NCBI GenBank assembly: GCA_040905665.1
Contig: JBBDRD010000014.1
Coordinates: 1 to 64,000, forward strand
Direction of reading: 5' to 3'
Source of the DNA: DASVCN01 sp040905665
GTDB taxonomy: Bacteria; Deinococcota; Deinococci; Deinococcales; Trueperaceae
DNA length: 64,000 nucleotides
A program made the position numbers and the translations under genes. The notes under the pieces are model-generated. The model was given only the letters and a program-made list of their open reading frames with translations, was not told where the DNA came from and searched no databases. Shown piece after piece: positions 1 through 8,719 of this stretch. Every line of letters starts with the position of its first letter. Within the stretch, counting starts at the first letter, position 1.

Positions 1-50
1 AGCTGCATGACGCAGTATAACACGCTGAAACCGCCTAGCGTGAACACGCC

Positions 51-503
51 CTAGCCAGGTCTTTCCGGCGGGCTCATACCTATTGACCCGAATCGCGCTC
101 CGCCATAACGATTTTCGGGATTTGGGTTCTCCAGAACCACCCACGGGGCCAAGCCGAACTTTGGAAGCCCTCGGTTTGCGAGCCATTGTTTAAAGGCGTC
201 ATGCGTCGCCAAAACCTGCTCCTGAGGGCTCTCTCGCCTCGAGGTATTCTCCATTCTCGAGCCACCAGAGTGCCAATAGCCCTCGGCATCGATGACGACC
301 GGATATCTCCTGAACTTGAACTCGATCAGATGAACCGCACTTTCCTTCACGATCAACGCGTCGACTTCGCGGTCATACCCTCCTGGGTTTGCAGGCCTGG
401 CATTGAGTAAGACGTTCCAGCCTCTAGGCATACCTGACAAGATCGAGAGCGTCTCTGGCTGGAGCTCGATGTCGCCGTTGTTGCAAAAGTACAGCTTCGC
501 CAC
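51..503 (-). CDS. NERD-domain nuclease-related protein
   Basis: Short protein with a NERD (nuclease-related) domain, a PD-(D/E)XK-like fold. The core is visible as REVDALIV followed by LIEFKFR, giving the D...ExK arrangement expected of the family, after a GWNVLLNARP strand. The frame is open further upstream to a GTG at 618-620. I prefer GTG 501-503 because an AAGGA ribosome-binding site lies 6 nt before it, giving 150 aa instead of 189. The protein ends soon after the NERD core (about residue 140), so no helicase or kinase partner domain is attached, unlike many NERD proteins. It diverges from the DUF262 gene at 756. A role in DNA cleavage or defence is inferred from the family and from the neighbourhood. 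Confidence 0.65.
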   Translation of the reverse strand: MAKLYFCNNGDIELQPETLSILSGMPRGWNVLLNARPANPGGYDREVDALIVKESAVHLIEFKFRRYPVVIDAEGYWHSGGSRMENTSRRESPQEQVLATHDAFKQWLANRGLPKFGLAPWVVLENPNPENRYGGARFGSIGMSPPERPG

Positions 504-755
504 GTTCCGTCCTTCGTCTGACGAAGTCAATTTGCGCAGTAGATTTCTACCCAGCACTCTTTGAACGACAACCGAGCCTACGAATAAGCAGCTAACACGA
601 TTCTTACTAGTCAAGCGCACGCGGTCTCATCGCATTTTCTGCCAGAACGCGATCGCGTAGCGAGTAGCAGAACATTTCGGTTAGATTGCAGTAGGCGCAA
701 ATCGCAACTGTCGGGTTGGGGCTCACTACTCGCTTAGCACCCCTTGGAGGAACCA

Positions 756-3095
756 GTGCAGCCAGAGAAATTGAGTGTCATGGAGATGTTCAGCGAGTCG
801 AAGCGCTACGTAGTACCCCTGTACCAACGTTCGTACGTCTGGCGACGCGAAACTCAGTGGGAGCCACTGTGGCGAGACATCCGATTCCGCGCCGAGTCCG
901 TCCTCGATACGGGCGCGAGCGTCAAGCGTAATCAGTTGCCATCTCACTTCCTTGGAGCGATCGTCCTCGAACCCTTGAACGTTGGCCTCCGTGAAGTGCA
1001 AGCGCTCGGCGTCATCGACGGCCAGCAGAAACTCACCACTCTGCAAATCTTTCTCGCGGCCTTCAGGGACTTCGTGGAACCGTTGGATGACACCTTCCAC
1101 GGAGAACTTACGAAGGCCACTCTCAATTCCGGCCTCAAAAGCAAGCCGGAGGAAGCCTACAAGGTCTGGCCCACCAACTTCGATCGTGAGGCTTTCAAAC
1201 TGGTTCTCGATGCTGGCTCACCAGACGGCGTTCGGCTTCTGGAGGAAGAAGCGCGCAAGAACTGGGATTCGATTCCGCAATTGGTCCAGGCTTACCTCTA
1301 CTTCTCTGATGAGCTTGCGAACTGGTTGGGGCCAGTCGGTGAGGGAAGCAGGGAGGAAGAGCTAGACCGGGTTACTGCTCTTTTCTATGCACTCCGAGAC
1401 AGTCTGCAGTTAGTCGCAATTCGCCTTGAAGATGGCGATGATCCGCAGGTGATCTTCGAAACGCTGAATGCGCGAGGAGTACCCCTCCTGGCCTCAGATC
1501 TAATTAGGAACTTCGTATTCTCAGCGGCAAGTCGTGATGAACTCGCGGTTGACCAGTTATACGAACGCTACTGGCGGGAGTTCGATGGGGACGCTTCGAC
1601 TGGCAATACCTACTGGCGCGAAAGCGAAAGGGTCGGTCGCGAGCGCAGGTCCAGGCTGGTCTTGTTCTTCTATCACTTCCTAACCTACAAGTTGGCTAGG
1701 GACCTGACCTTCGCCAACGTCTTCGAGGCCTTCCGGGGGTGGTGGAACTCCCGTTCGGACATCAGTGTCGAGAACGGCCTGAAAGAAATAGTCGAGGCCT
1801 CACATGCCTACCGACGCATAATCGAACCCTCGTCCGAAGATCGATTCGGGGTGTTTGCCCACCGACTCAAGGCTCTCGATATCACTACGCTCCATCCACT
1901 GCTGCTCTACCTTCAACTCGAAGCAAGGGTAGACGAGGAACAACTAGCCCGGATATTGTCCGACCTGGAGTCATACTTGATCAGGCGGACGGTTTGCGGG
2001 CTCGCCATCAAGAACTACAACAGATTCTTCCTTCAAATGATCGTTCACCTGCGCGAAGGTTCTTCGAAGCCGGCAGACGCGGTCAGGGGCTTCCTTGCTA
2101 CCGGCGAAGGAGATAGCGTGCGTTGGCCCGATGACGCCGAGTTCGGCAAAGAGTGGCTGCGGAGGCCCGTATACAGGAGGGCTCGATCCGCAGTCGGTAC
2201 GATTCTTCAGGCCGTAGACGCAAACATGACGACTGGCTTTCAAGAGGCCATCCATCTACGTGAAGCACCGACTATCGAACATGTCATGCCACGAAATTGG
2301 CAGGAGCACTGGCCGGCGCCAGACGAAAACCTTGGAACCGCTGACGAAACAGCGCAGGACGTGAGGAACCGGCTGATCCACACGTTCGGCAATCTGACCC
2401 TATTGACAAAGCGGCTGAACTCAAAGGTTAGGAACGCCTCCTACGAGATCAAACGCCCGGAAATCGCCGAGCAGAGTGCACTTAGGATGAATGCATACTT
2501 CCAGAAGCAAAAGACATGGGACGAGGCCGTGGTTCTCGATCGGGGTAAGTTACTCCTCCTGGAGGCGGTTCAGATTTGGCCGCACTCCGGACCTCGCGCA
2601 GCCGGCACCGATTGGGGATCGGAAACAGGTTCGACGCCGGCACGAATGACGGTTACCGTCGAACCTTCGAAAGTGCTTCAAGAGGCCGCGGGCTTGTTGC
2701 AGGAGTCCCTGCCTACACCGCTGACGGTACGGGACAAGTCAGAGAGGCAATACATCCAGGTCCTTCACGATCAATGGCCGGCGCAGGTGCACTACGAGAT
2801 TCGGCACAAGAACGGCGCCTTCTTCGCGGAGGTGCACTTTGAGTTCAGCAGCGGCTCAGAGGAGCGAAGTGGCGTGCGCGGGCTTGTCGAAGAACTGAAG
2901 CAGCGGTTGCAAGATCACGATACGGATGGTGAATTCCAGGAGCGAGGGTTCGCCTGGACGTGGTTGGGTGTGCAGCTCCCGTTGGCCACATCGCCAAAGG
3001 AACTAGTTCAATCGCTGAAAGAGGTCGTAATGCTCACACGAGATCCCATCGAGACCTACTTCAGGTTTGCCATGGAGGAAGAAGAGGCGGCGTAG
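756..3095 (+). CDS. GmrSD-like DUF262/DUF1524 nuclease
   Basis: Single-chain GmrSD-type protein of 779 aa. The N-terminal DUF262 ParB-like NTPase part shows VPLYQRSYVW, VIDGQQKLTTLQ and NARGVPLLASDLIRN. The C-terminal DUF1524 HNH-like nuclease part shows IEHVMPRNW and then GNLTLLTKRLNSKVRN, with the histidine and asparagines of the family intact. Related fused GmrSD enzymes are type IV restriction systems acting on modified phage DNA; that role is inferred here. The start is set at GTG 756 because TGGAGG at 745-750 lies 5 nt upstream; a TTG at 744 overlaps that Shine-Dalgarno sequence and is unlikely. About 200 residues follow the HNH region (from roughly residue 580) and match no family I recognise. 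Confidence 0.88.
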   Translation: MQPEKLSVMEMFSESKRYVVPLYQRSYVWRRETQWEPLWRDIRFRAESVLDTGASVKRNQLPSHFLGAIVLEPLNVGLREVQALGVIDGQQKLTTLQIFLAAFRDFVEPLDDTFHGELTKATLNSGLKSKPEEAYKVWPTNFDREAFKLVLDAGSPDGVRLLEEEARKNWDSIPQLVQAYLYFSDELANWLGPVGEGSREEELDRVTALFYALRDSLQLVAIRLEDGDDPQVIFETLNARGVPLLASDLIRNFVFSAASRDELAVDQLYERYWREFDGDASTGNTYWRESERVGRERRSRLVLFFYHFLTYKLARDLTFANVFEAFRGWWNSRSDISVENGLKEIVEASHAYRRIIEPSSEDRFGVFAHRLKALDITTLHPLLLYLQLEARVDEEQLARILSDLESYLIRRTVCGLAIKNYNRFFLQMIVHLREGSSKPADAVRGFLATGEGDSVRWPDDAEFGKEWLRRPVYRRARSAVGTILQAVDANMTTGFQEAIHLREAPTIEHVMPRNWQEHWPAPDENLGTADETAQDVRNRLIHTFGNLTLLTKRLNSKVRNASYEIKRPEIAEQSALRMNAYFQKQKTWDEAVVLDRGKLLLLEAVQIWPHSGPRAAGTDWGSETGSTPARMTVTVEPSKVLQEAAGLLQESLPTPLTVRDKSERQYIQVLHDQWPAQVHYEIRHKNGAFFAEVHFEFSSGSEERSGVRGLVEELKQRLQDHDTDGEFQERGFAWTWLGVQLPLATSPKELVQSLKEVVMLTRDPIETYFRFAMEEEEAA

Positions 3096-3306
3096 CACAA
3101 GAAGCAGATAACTAGGCAATGTGGACGGTTGAACACAGCACCTCTCGAGGACCCAGCATTTACCCTGCCTGCGCGAGCGAATCATCGCTGCTCTTGACCT
3201 TGAGACCTGCCAATCCCGGCGAGAAGTGTCGTTTCGGCCCTAACGGTATAATTCTGACCACCGACAACATACTCTGAACGTGACTTCTGCTACACTCTCG
3301 CCAACG

Positions 3307-3930
3307 ATGTCTAAGGCGGGAAAACGGAAGCGCCAAAAAGGCGTACTCGACGAACAGGCCCTGCACGTGAGTCGTGCGCAAGACGGACGACGTAAGGAAC
3401 GCCTCGCCGAACGCGAGCTGCTTGAATCTGAACTCCTGGGGTTGCGAACCATTGCTGAAGAGCACGACGTCGCCGAAATTCTCGAAAGAAACCTCGCCGG
3501 GAAGTATGACCTGCACACCCAGGTTTCGGTGGCACGAGAACTGCTCAGTTGCTTATCCATTGAACCCGCCGTTAGCAAGAGGACCGAGCCCCAAATCAAG
3601 AAATTCCCGGCAATCGAGATCGGATTCAAAGAACGCGAAGAATTCATTCGCAAACGCAAAGCTACTTTGCTGCTGAAGGGCCGCTCCTACTTCTACTGGG
3701 CAAATAAGAAGAAAACGATGGCAGAAAAGGACAAATTGGCCAGGAAGTGTCTGAATGGAAACGGTTTCGATCCTGACACACTAAGTCGTCGCCGGAACCT
3801 CAATGATGCGAAGGTAGAACGAGCAGTGGCGAGTCAATGTCCGAAGAAGTTGCCTCATCGGGAGAAGGAAAGCCCCGCTAGCATTTGGACCGTGTCGGGT
3901 GGCCACCCGGGCCTGGGTAAGAACAAGTAA
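3307..3930 (+). CDS. hypothetical basic protein
   Basis: Predicted 207-aa lysine- and arginine-rich protein that I do not recognise. The N-terminus is strongly basic (KRKRQK near residue 6). A charged helical stretch follows (about residues 25-70), then a central region with RKATLLLKGRSYFYW, and a low-complexity basic tail. No signal peptide or membrane segment is visible. ATG 3307 is preferred over GTG 3280, but neither has a clear ribosome-binding site. Base composition is more AT-rich than the flanks, as in the genes just to the right. It stands alone between the GmrSD-like gene and the minus-strand HEPN gene. The gene is plausible from its length and lack of a better frame, not proven. 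Confidence 0.45.
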   Translation: MSKAGKRKRQKGVLDEQALHVSRAQDGRRKERLAERELLESELLGLRTIAEEHDVAEILERNLAGKYDLHTQVSVARELLSCLSIEPAVSKRTEPQIKKFPAIEIGFKEREEFIRKRKATLLLKGRSYFYWANKKKTMAEKDKLARKCLNGNGFDPDTLSRRRNLNDAKVERAVASQCPKKLPHREKESPASIWTVSGGHPGLGKNK

Positions 3931-3944
3931 GGAATCGAGCTCCA

Positions 3945-3959
3945 ACTGTCATGGACAGT
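3945..3959. promoter_or_regulatory. short perfect inverted repeat
   Basis: ACTGTC-ATG-GACAGT is a perfect palindrome with a 3-nt centre, lying between the hypothetical gene ending at 3930 and the convergent HEPN gene ending at 4024. No T-run follows on either strand, so it is not a clear terminator. It could be a protein-binding site or chance. Confidence 0.25.
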
Positions 3960-4023
3960 AGACTACAAACGGGACTCGTCGGGGCCGCAGACGGCATCCG
4001 AGAATGAAATCGTCGAGACTCTC

Positions 4024-4604
4024 TTATAATCCGACTACCCTATTCCAGTCGGCAATGTACATGTATAGCCGCTGAAACTCACCAGGAAGTAGCATTCGGT
4101 TGTGAGCAATAAAGTGGCGTACCTTCTCCATTTCCTCCAAACGCTGCATTAACCAGTGCTGGGTTGGAATGATTTGCTCAAAACACTCCCATCTCGCTAC
4201 GATTATTTGGCCAAGGTGACCGAACTCAACGTAGCCAAGAAGGTCCGTCTGCTCCCCTTCCAGCCACGAATCCTTAAGCACGCTTTGAGCACGCTTTTCC
4301 GCATGAGATCTAATCTTCTGTGGGAGCTTTTCGTGCCAATCCTCACCGTCAAACTCTCGTAGAGTCTGCCGAATGAATCCCTGACTTCATTTTCGAAACA
4401 GAACAGAACGGCATAAAGTCGGGCCATTTCGAGCGATTGATTTCTTCGAACGACACTGAAGGGCGTAAGCGCTTCTGCAAGGAGATGCTCTTCTGCATCA
4501 CGCGAATCAGCGCCAACCTGAATACCCGCCGCCTGAAAACTAACGGCATAAGCTTCGAACATCAAGCCCCTGAACAGATAGTCTCGTAGATCTTTACTGT
4601 TCAA
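4024..4604 (-). pseudogene. Swt1-family HEPN protein, frameshifted
   Basis: A HEPN-domain protein of the Swt1 family interrupted by a one-base shift. The N-terminal part (from ATG 4604) reads normally to ENEVRD. From about 4375 the homologous reading moves to another frame and continues as IRQTLREFDGEDWHEKLPQ, then EFGHLGQIIVARW, and finally KVRHFIAHNRML, the conserved helix with R...H typical of HEPN RNases. Loss of one A from the run at 4376-4377 on the plus strand would explain it. Without the shift the protein would be about 193 aa; as read from 4604 it ends at 4203 after 133 residues. It overlaps the DUF5343 gene at 4594-4604, so the two are translationally coupled. A sequencing or assembly error is as likely as true decay. 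Confidence 0.72.
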
Positions 4605-5226
4605 TCAGATGCTCCCGTAATGATCGGAAGATGGCATTGAACACCTCTACGTCCTTTGTGGCCGGCAAGTGAATTTGAATATTGTAATACAGTCCACCCA
4701 CACCTCGCCTACCGTCAGCCACCCGTACTGCAGAATCCTGGTCAGGCTCTGCGACGGCTCGAAGTGCCCTCGCATTAACAGGGCCACCAGGGCCGACTTT
4801 TCCAGACGCGGTCAAATCTGCAATCCCGAGAAGCGAATAGAAGGTCCTGGTCATGTTCTCGGCTACATTGTCACTAACGTTGTGATAGCTCTTAAATTTG
4901 CCCGCGATTGCCTTCCTGTCCTCGTCTGTCGGTTTCTCCTTGATCAAGAAAAGATCGCCATAAGCCTCTCGAAGCGCCTCGGCCATAACTGCACCAGACC
5001 GTGAATGGTCCCTATATTCGTGATATCGAGTAGTAGGCTTTCCGTCAGGAGACAAGAATCCTATCGCCTTTAATAGTGGGATCAGCGATCGATCGTTAGA
5101 TGACGAAAATCCCCAGTCTTTCAAAAGCTGCTGCGAAACCTGTTCAGGAGCTTGGCCATCCCGAATTTTCTCGAATAGTTGCGGAATTCTACCTGCGGCA
5201 ATCGTGTATGCGCTAGTGAGGGCCAT
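4594..5226 (-). CDS. DUF5343 domain protein
   Basis: 210-aa protein matching the DUF5343 family. The N-terminal half resembles a winged helix (IPQLFEKIRDGQAP, then SLIPLLKAIGFLSPDG, then TTRYHEYRD). The C-terminal half carries the usual YYNIQIHLPATKDVEVFNAI strand-helix unit. Proteins of this family are usually about 200 aa and often occur beside HEPN or restriction genes; the molecular function is unknown. ATG 5226 is the start. The 3' end overlaps the start of the HEPN gene by 11 nt. It lies 106 bp downstream of the AddA-like gene on the same strand and could share its transcript. Confidence 0.75.
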   Translation of the reverse strand: MALTSAYTIAAGRIPQLFEKIRDGQAPEQVSQQLLKDWGFSSSNDRSLIPLLKAIGFLSPDGKPTTRYHEYRDHSRSGAVMAEALREAYGDLFLIKEKPTDEDRKAIAGKFKSYHNVSDNVAENMTRTFYSLLGIADLTASGKVGPGGPVNARALRAVAEPDQDSAVRVADGRRGVGGLYYNIQIHLPATKDVEVFNAIFRSLREHLIEQ

Positions 5227-5332
5227 TCGAGTCCTTTCGTCTACCCGTGCTGATCAGCATTCTCGTCCGAATTTGCTTGTACCACACAGTTTACCCCCGG
5301 AGATTTCCAAAGTGCTCGTGGGTCTGACTCAG

Positions 5333-8300
5333 TCACTCATGGCCAGTAGCCGAAGAGATTACAACTACAACCGACCCTGTAGTCGCAAACACAATCAGTC
5401 CACGTTCCAGATTCGCCAGCCTCAGATAGTCACTCACCTGCTCCCGATAGCTGGCGATCGTCGACTCTTTGGGGTTTACGTCGCTCTTCCAGTCGATAAC
5501 CTGATAGGGCTCTCCGTTGATGTTGAGGGCGACTGCATCCGCGATCCCTGAAACGAGCTGATGGCCGTTATGGAGCCGAGAGCTGCCGTAGACGTTCAGC
5601 TCTGCCACCAGGTCCTCTCGCACGGCCAGTACTTCAGGTAGGTTCCAGGCTCGACGAGCGGCCCCGGCCATCTCCTGAGGATCAGGCCTCACGGTGCCTT
5701 CTCCGGCGGTACTGAACAGAACATCTGTAAGTCGCGCCGAGTGCTCTTCGAGCTCGCCCTCTTGGACCTCGCCGGTTATCAGCGCTTCCATGAGCGCGTG
5801 GAGGATGAGTCCTCGCACGGCTCCGCGTCCCTCGACCGCAAACGAAGACTCAATCGACTCATCGGTCAGCTCCGGCAGATCGATGTCTTGGACTAGCTCA
5901 TCACCGAACTCGGGGTCGACGATAGGTCCAGCGGCACTGCCATCAACGGCCTCATGTCTGCTTGGCCGCCGCCACTCGATGGACGGTGTCACCTGGCGAA
6001 TCCTCTCGGCCTCCTCCAGGAACGTCTGCGCGCCTTGCGCTCCGTCCGGAACCTGCTCGGTCGGCAAGGGTTCGGCTCCCACCATGGGGATCGTCGGCCC
6101 CTCGACCTGGTGCAAGCCTGCCAGTGTGAGCCAGGAATTAGGTTCGACCTTCCACTCCGGCTTTGGTACGACCAGGAGGTCGCAGGCGCGGGTGGCGGCG
6201 ACGTAGAGGAGTCGAATCCGCTCGGCCTGCGAAGCCGCCTTCTCTCGGTCACGGGCTTCTTCATAGCCGGGCACCAAGACCACCTGGCCGATCTTGCACC
6301 ACAGCCTGTTGTCGCTCCGGTCGACGAACGGCGGCTTCAGGCTGTCCGGCTTGCCCAGCATGTTGATCGGGATCACGACTTTCCACTCGAGACCCTTCGC
6401 AGAATGGACGGTGATGAGCGTGACCGAGCCCTCCTCCGCCTCCGGACGGCCCTCCTGGCTACGTTCCGACTCCGACCACTTGTCGAAGACGTCCTGAGCG
6501 AACGCCCGGAGGCCGCGGACGGACCAGGGGCGGGCCGACTCGAGGAACCGCTCGACGTTCGCCAGTGCCCGTTCGGCCTTGCCCCCATGCCGCTGCAGGA
6601 CTAGTGCCCGCACCTCGAGCTGTTCCAGAGCCGCCGACAGGGTCGAGTAAGGGGTGCGGCTCCTGGCGCGCATGGCCAGCGGCCGCAGCCGCCCGATCGC
6701 CCTCTTGATCACGCCCTCGGGAAGGAGTTCCGGCTCGGTCCACAGGGAGAGCGGCCTCTCCCCCGCCTCGTTCAGCTCCTCGGCAACGTCCAGGAGCTGC
6801 TCCTCGGTAGCGCCCACGAGCGGCCCGCGCAAGAGTGCGCCCAATGCCAGCGTGTCGGACGTATCTGCCAAGGCACGGGTGAGGGCGACGAGGTCCTGGA
6901 TCTCCTGTCGCTGGTAGAACCCCTTGCCCGCCTGGCTGGCGACGGCGATGCCCAGCCTTTCCAGCTCCTGCTCGTAGCGCCATAGTTGAGTACCGGTGGG
7001 CGCCAGCAGGGCGATCTCTTCCGGTTCAACGGGGCTTATCGGCAGCTCGGGGTCGCCGCTAATCAAACGGGCGCAGAAGTTGGCAACTGCCTCGGCCTCG
7101 ACGTCACGCGCGTCGTCACTCTTGAGCGCATTGGAGCTGTCGCCACCTTCTGTGAGGGGCAACTGCAGGCGCGCAACGGCCGGCAGCCCGGAGTCTTTCC
7201 TGTGTGGGTCGAGCGGTGTGTAGCCCGGCTGCCCAGGCTCCGACAACGGCACTTCGAAGACGACGTTCGTCACCTCGAGGATGCCGGGCAGTGAACGAAA
7301 GTTGGTGGTGATGTTCACTTCGTCGGCGTCTGGGTCCCGCCTCATCCTTTCGCGGAGCTCGAGGTAGGTGTCGACGTCGGCCCGACGGAAGCGGTAGATC
7401 GATTGCTTTGGATCGCCCACGACGAAGCGCGAACAGCCGCGGGTGGGCCATTCGGTCCAATGGGAACCGGGTAGAGGTTGGCCGGTGAGGCGCCATACGA
7501 TCTCCGCCTGGCGCGGGTCGGTGTCCTGGAACTCGTCGACGAGGATGTGGAGGTAGCGTTCGCTCAGCGCGTCACGCACCTCGGGGTGCTCGCAGAGCAG
7601 CCTCACGGCCGACGAGAGCATGTCGTCGAAATCGAGGAGCGCAGCGTCGCGCTTCCGCTTTGCGTACGCGGCCAGTACCTCGCGGACCGTATCGACGAGC
7701 CGCGGATGAACCGCCCTACAGCTCACCCCTTCCAGCTCCTCGAACGCCTCGCAGGCACGCGTGTAGGCGTCGGCGCACTCGTCGCAGGCACGAAGCGCGT
7801 CGGCCATCGATGCCCCGACTTCACTGGCCGCATCCTTCCAGGCGCTCTGGCTACCTGCATTCTTGCGCAGGTGGGTGCCGTTCTTGACGAAGGGTGGGTC
7901 GGGACGATGGTGGAGGGCTTCGACGGCGAGTCTCAGGGGCCGCTGCGATTGACGACCGAGATGCTCCACGAACCGCTCGAGAGCCTGCAGCTGATCGGCC
8001 GCTCCCTGCGCCTGGAACGGATGAGCTCGAACTGTCCGGCCGAACTCGGCGACCTCCTGACTGAAGTTCTCGAAGGTGCTCGACACTTCCGGGAGGCTCG
8101 CTTCCGCCCCACCATGCGCCTCGGGATAGTCGGGGATCTTCTCGGCGATCTGCCCCAGGTTGTCGACGACCCGCTTGCCGTCGTCAGCCAGCACCAGTTG
8201 CGCGACTAAATCGCTGGCGTCGTCAGGGCGAGAGAGTCGCTCTCGCAACCAGCCGTCGAACACGTCGTCGAACAGCAGCTGCTTCTCGGCCTCGTCCATC

Positions 8301-8719
8301 GGCCGCGCACCCGGGTCGATCCCCGCCTCCACCGGATAGGGGCGCACCAGGTCGAGGGCGAATCCGTGGATGGTGGCAGAGGTGAGCTCGTCGAGTCGAG
8401 CGAAGCCGTCCGTCAGCGACTCGAGCTGCTGCTCGGAGAGGCCATCGGGAAGGGCGATCGCCAGCTCGATGGGTATGTCGCCGTCCAACAGACTCTGGGC
8501 GAGCAGCCGGATCCGGTGGGCGAGTTCGGCAGCGGCCAGCTCGGTGAAGGTGATCGCAGCGATGTTGCGGGGCTCTACACCGTCGGCCAGGAGGAGGACC
8601 ACGCGCCCGGCCATAAGCGCGGTCTTGCCCGACCCGGCGCCGGCCTCGACCAACAGACTCTTCTCCCTCTCGGTCAGCGCCCGGCGGCGAGCTTCTGCGT
8701 CGTTCAGTGTCTTTATCAT
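5333..8719 (-). CDS. AddA-like UvrD helicase with C-terminal nuclease
   Basis: 1128-aa superfamily 1A helicase fused to a RecB-type nuclease, the AddA architecture. Walker A is AGAGSGKT near residue 27; motif Ia is AITFTELAAAELAHR; motif II is ILVDEFQDTDPRQ; motif III is FVVGDPKQSIYRFRRAD; motif V is ITVHSAKGLEWKVV; motif VI is RLLYVAATRA. The C-terminal PD-(D/E)XK nuclease shows GIADAV, VIDWKSD and YREQVSDY, with all catalytic residues present. AddA enzymes degrade linear duplex DNA and load RecA at double-strand ends. ATG 8719 overlaps the AddB-like stop as ATGA. Deinococcus species classically lack RecBCD/AddAB, so presence inside a defence island suggests acquisition; that is inference. 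Confidence 0.9.
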   Translation of the reverse strand: MIKTLNDAEARRRALTEREKSLLVEAGAGSGKTALMAGRVVLLLADGVEPRNIAAITFTELAAAELAHRIRLLAQSLLDGDIPIELAIALPDGLSEQQLESLTDGFARLDELTSATIHGFALDLVRPYPVEAGIDPGARPMDEAEKQLLFDDVFDGWLRERLSRPDDASDLVAQLVLADDGKRVVDNLGQIAEKIPDYPEAHGGAEASLPEVSSTFENFSQEVAEFGRTVRAHPFQAQGAADQLQALERFVEHLGRQSQRPLRLAVEALHHRPDPPFVKNGTHLRKNAGSQSAWKDAASEVGASMADALRACDECADAYTRACEAFEELEGVSCRAVHPRLVDTVREVLAAYAKRKRDAALLDFDDMLSSAVRLLCEHPEVRDALSERYLHILVDEFQDTDPRQAEIVWRLTGQPLPGSHWTEWPTRGCSRFVVGDPKQSIYRFRRADVDTYLELRERMRRDPDADEVNITTNFRSLPGILEVTNVVFEVPLSEPGQPGYTPLDPHRKDSGLPAVARLQLPLTEGGDSSNALKSDDARDVEAEAVANFCARLISGDPELPISPVEPEEIALLAPTGTQLWRYEQELERLGIAVASQAGKGFYQRQEIQDLVALTRALADTSDTLALGALLRGPLVGATEEQLLDVAEELNEAGERPLSLWTEPELLPEGVIKRAIGRLRPLAMRARSRTPYSTLSAALEQLEVRALVLQRHGGKAERALANVERFLESARPWSVRGLRAFAQDVFDKWSESERSQEGRPEAEEGSVTLITVHSAKGLEWKVVIPINMLGKPDSLKPPFVDRSDNRLWCKIGQVVLVPGYEEARDREKAASQAERIRLLYVAATRACDLLVVPKPEWKVEPNSWLTLAGLHQVEGPTIPMVGAEPLPTEQVPDGAQGAQTFLEEAERIRQVTPSIEWRRPSRHEAVDGSAAGPIVDPEFGDELVQDIDLPELTDESIESSFAVEGRGAVRGLILHALMEALITGEVQEGELEEHSARLTDVLFSTAGEGTVRPDPQEMAGAARRAWNLPEVLAVREDLVAELNVYGSSRLHNGHQLVSGIADAVALNINGEPYQVIDWKSDVNPKESTIASYREQVSDYLRLANLERGLIVFATTGSVVVVISSATGHE

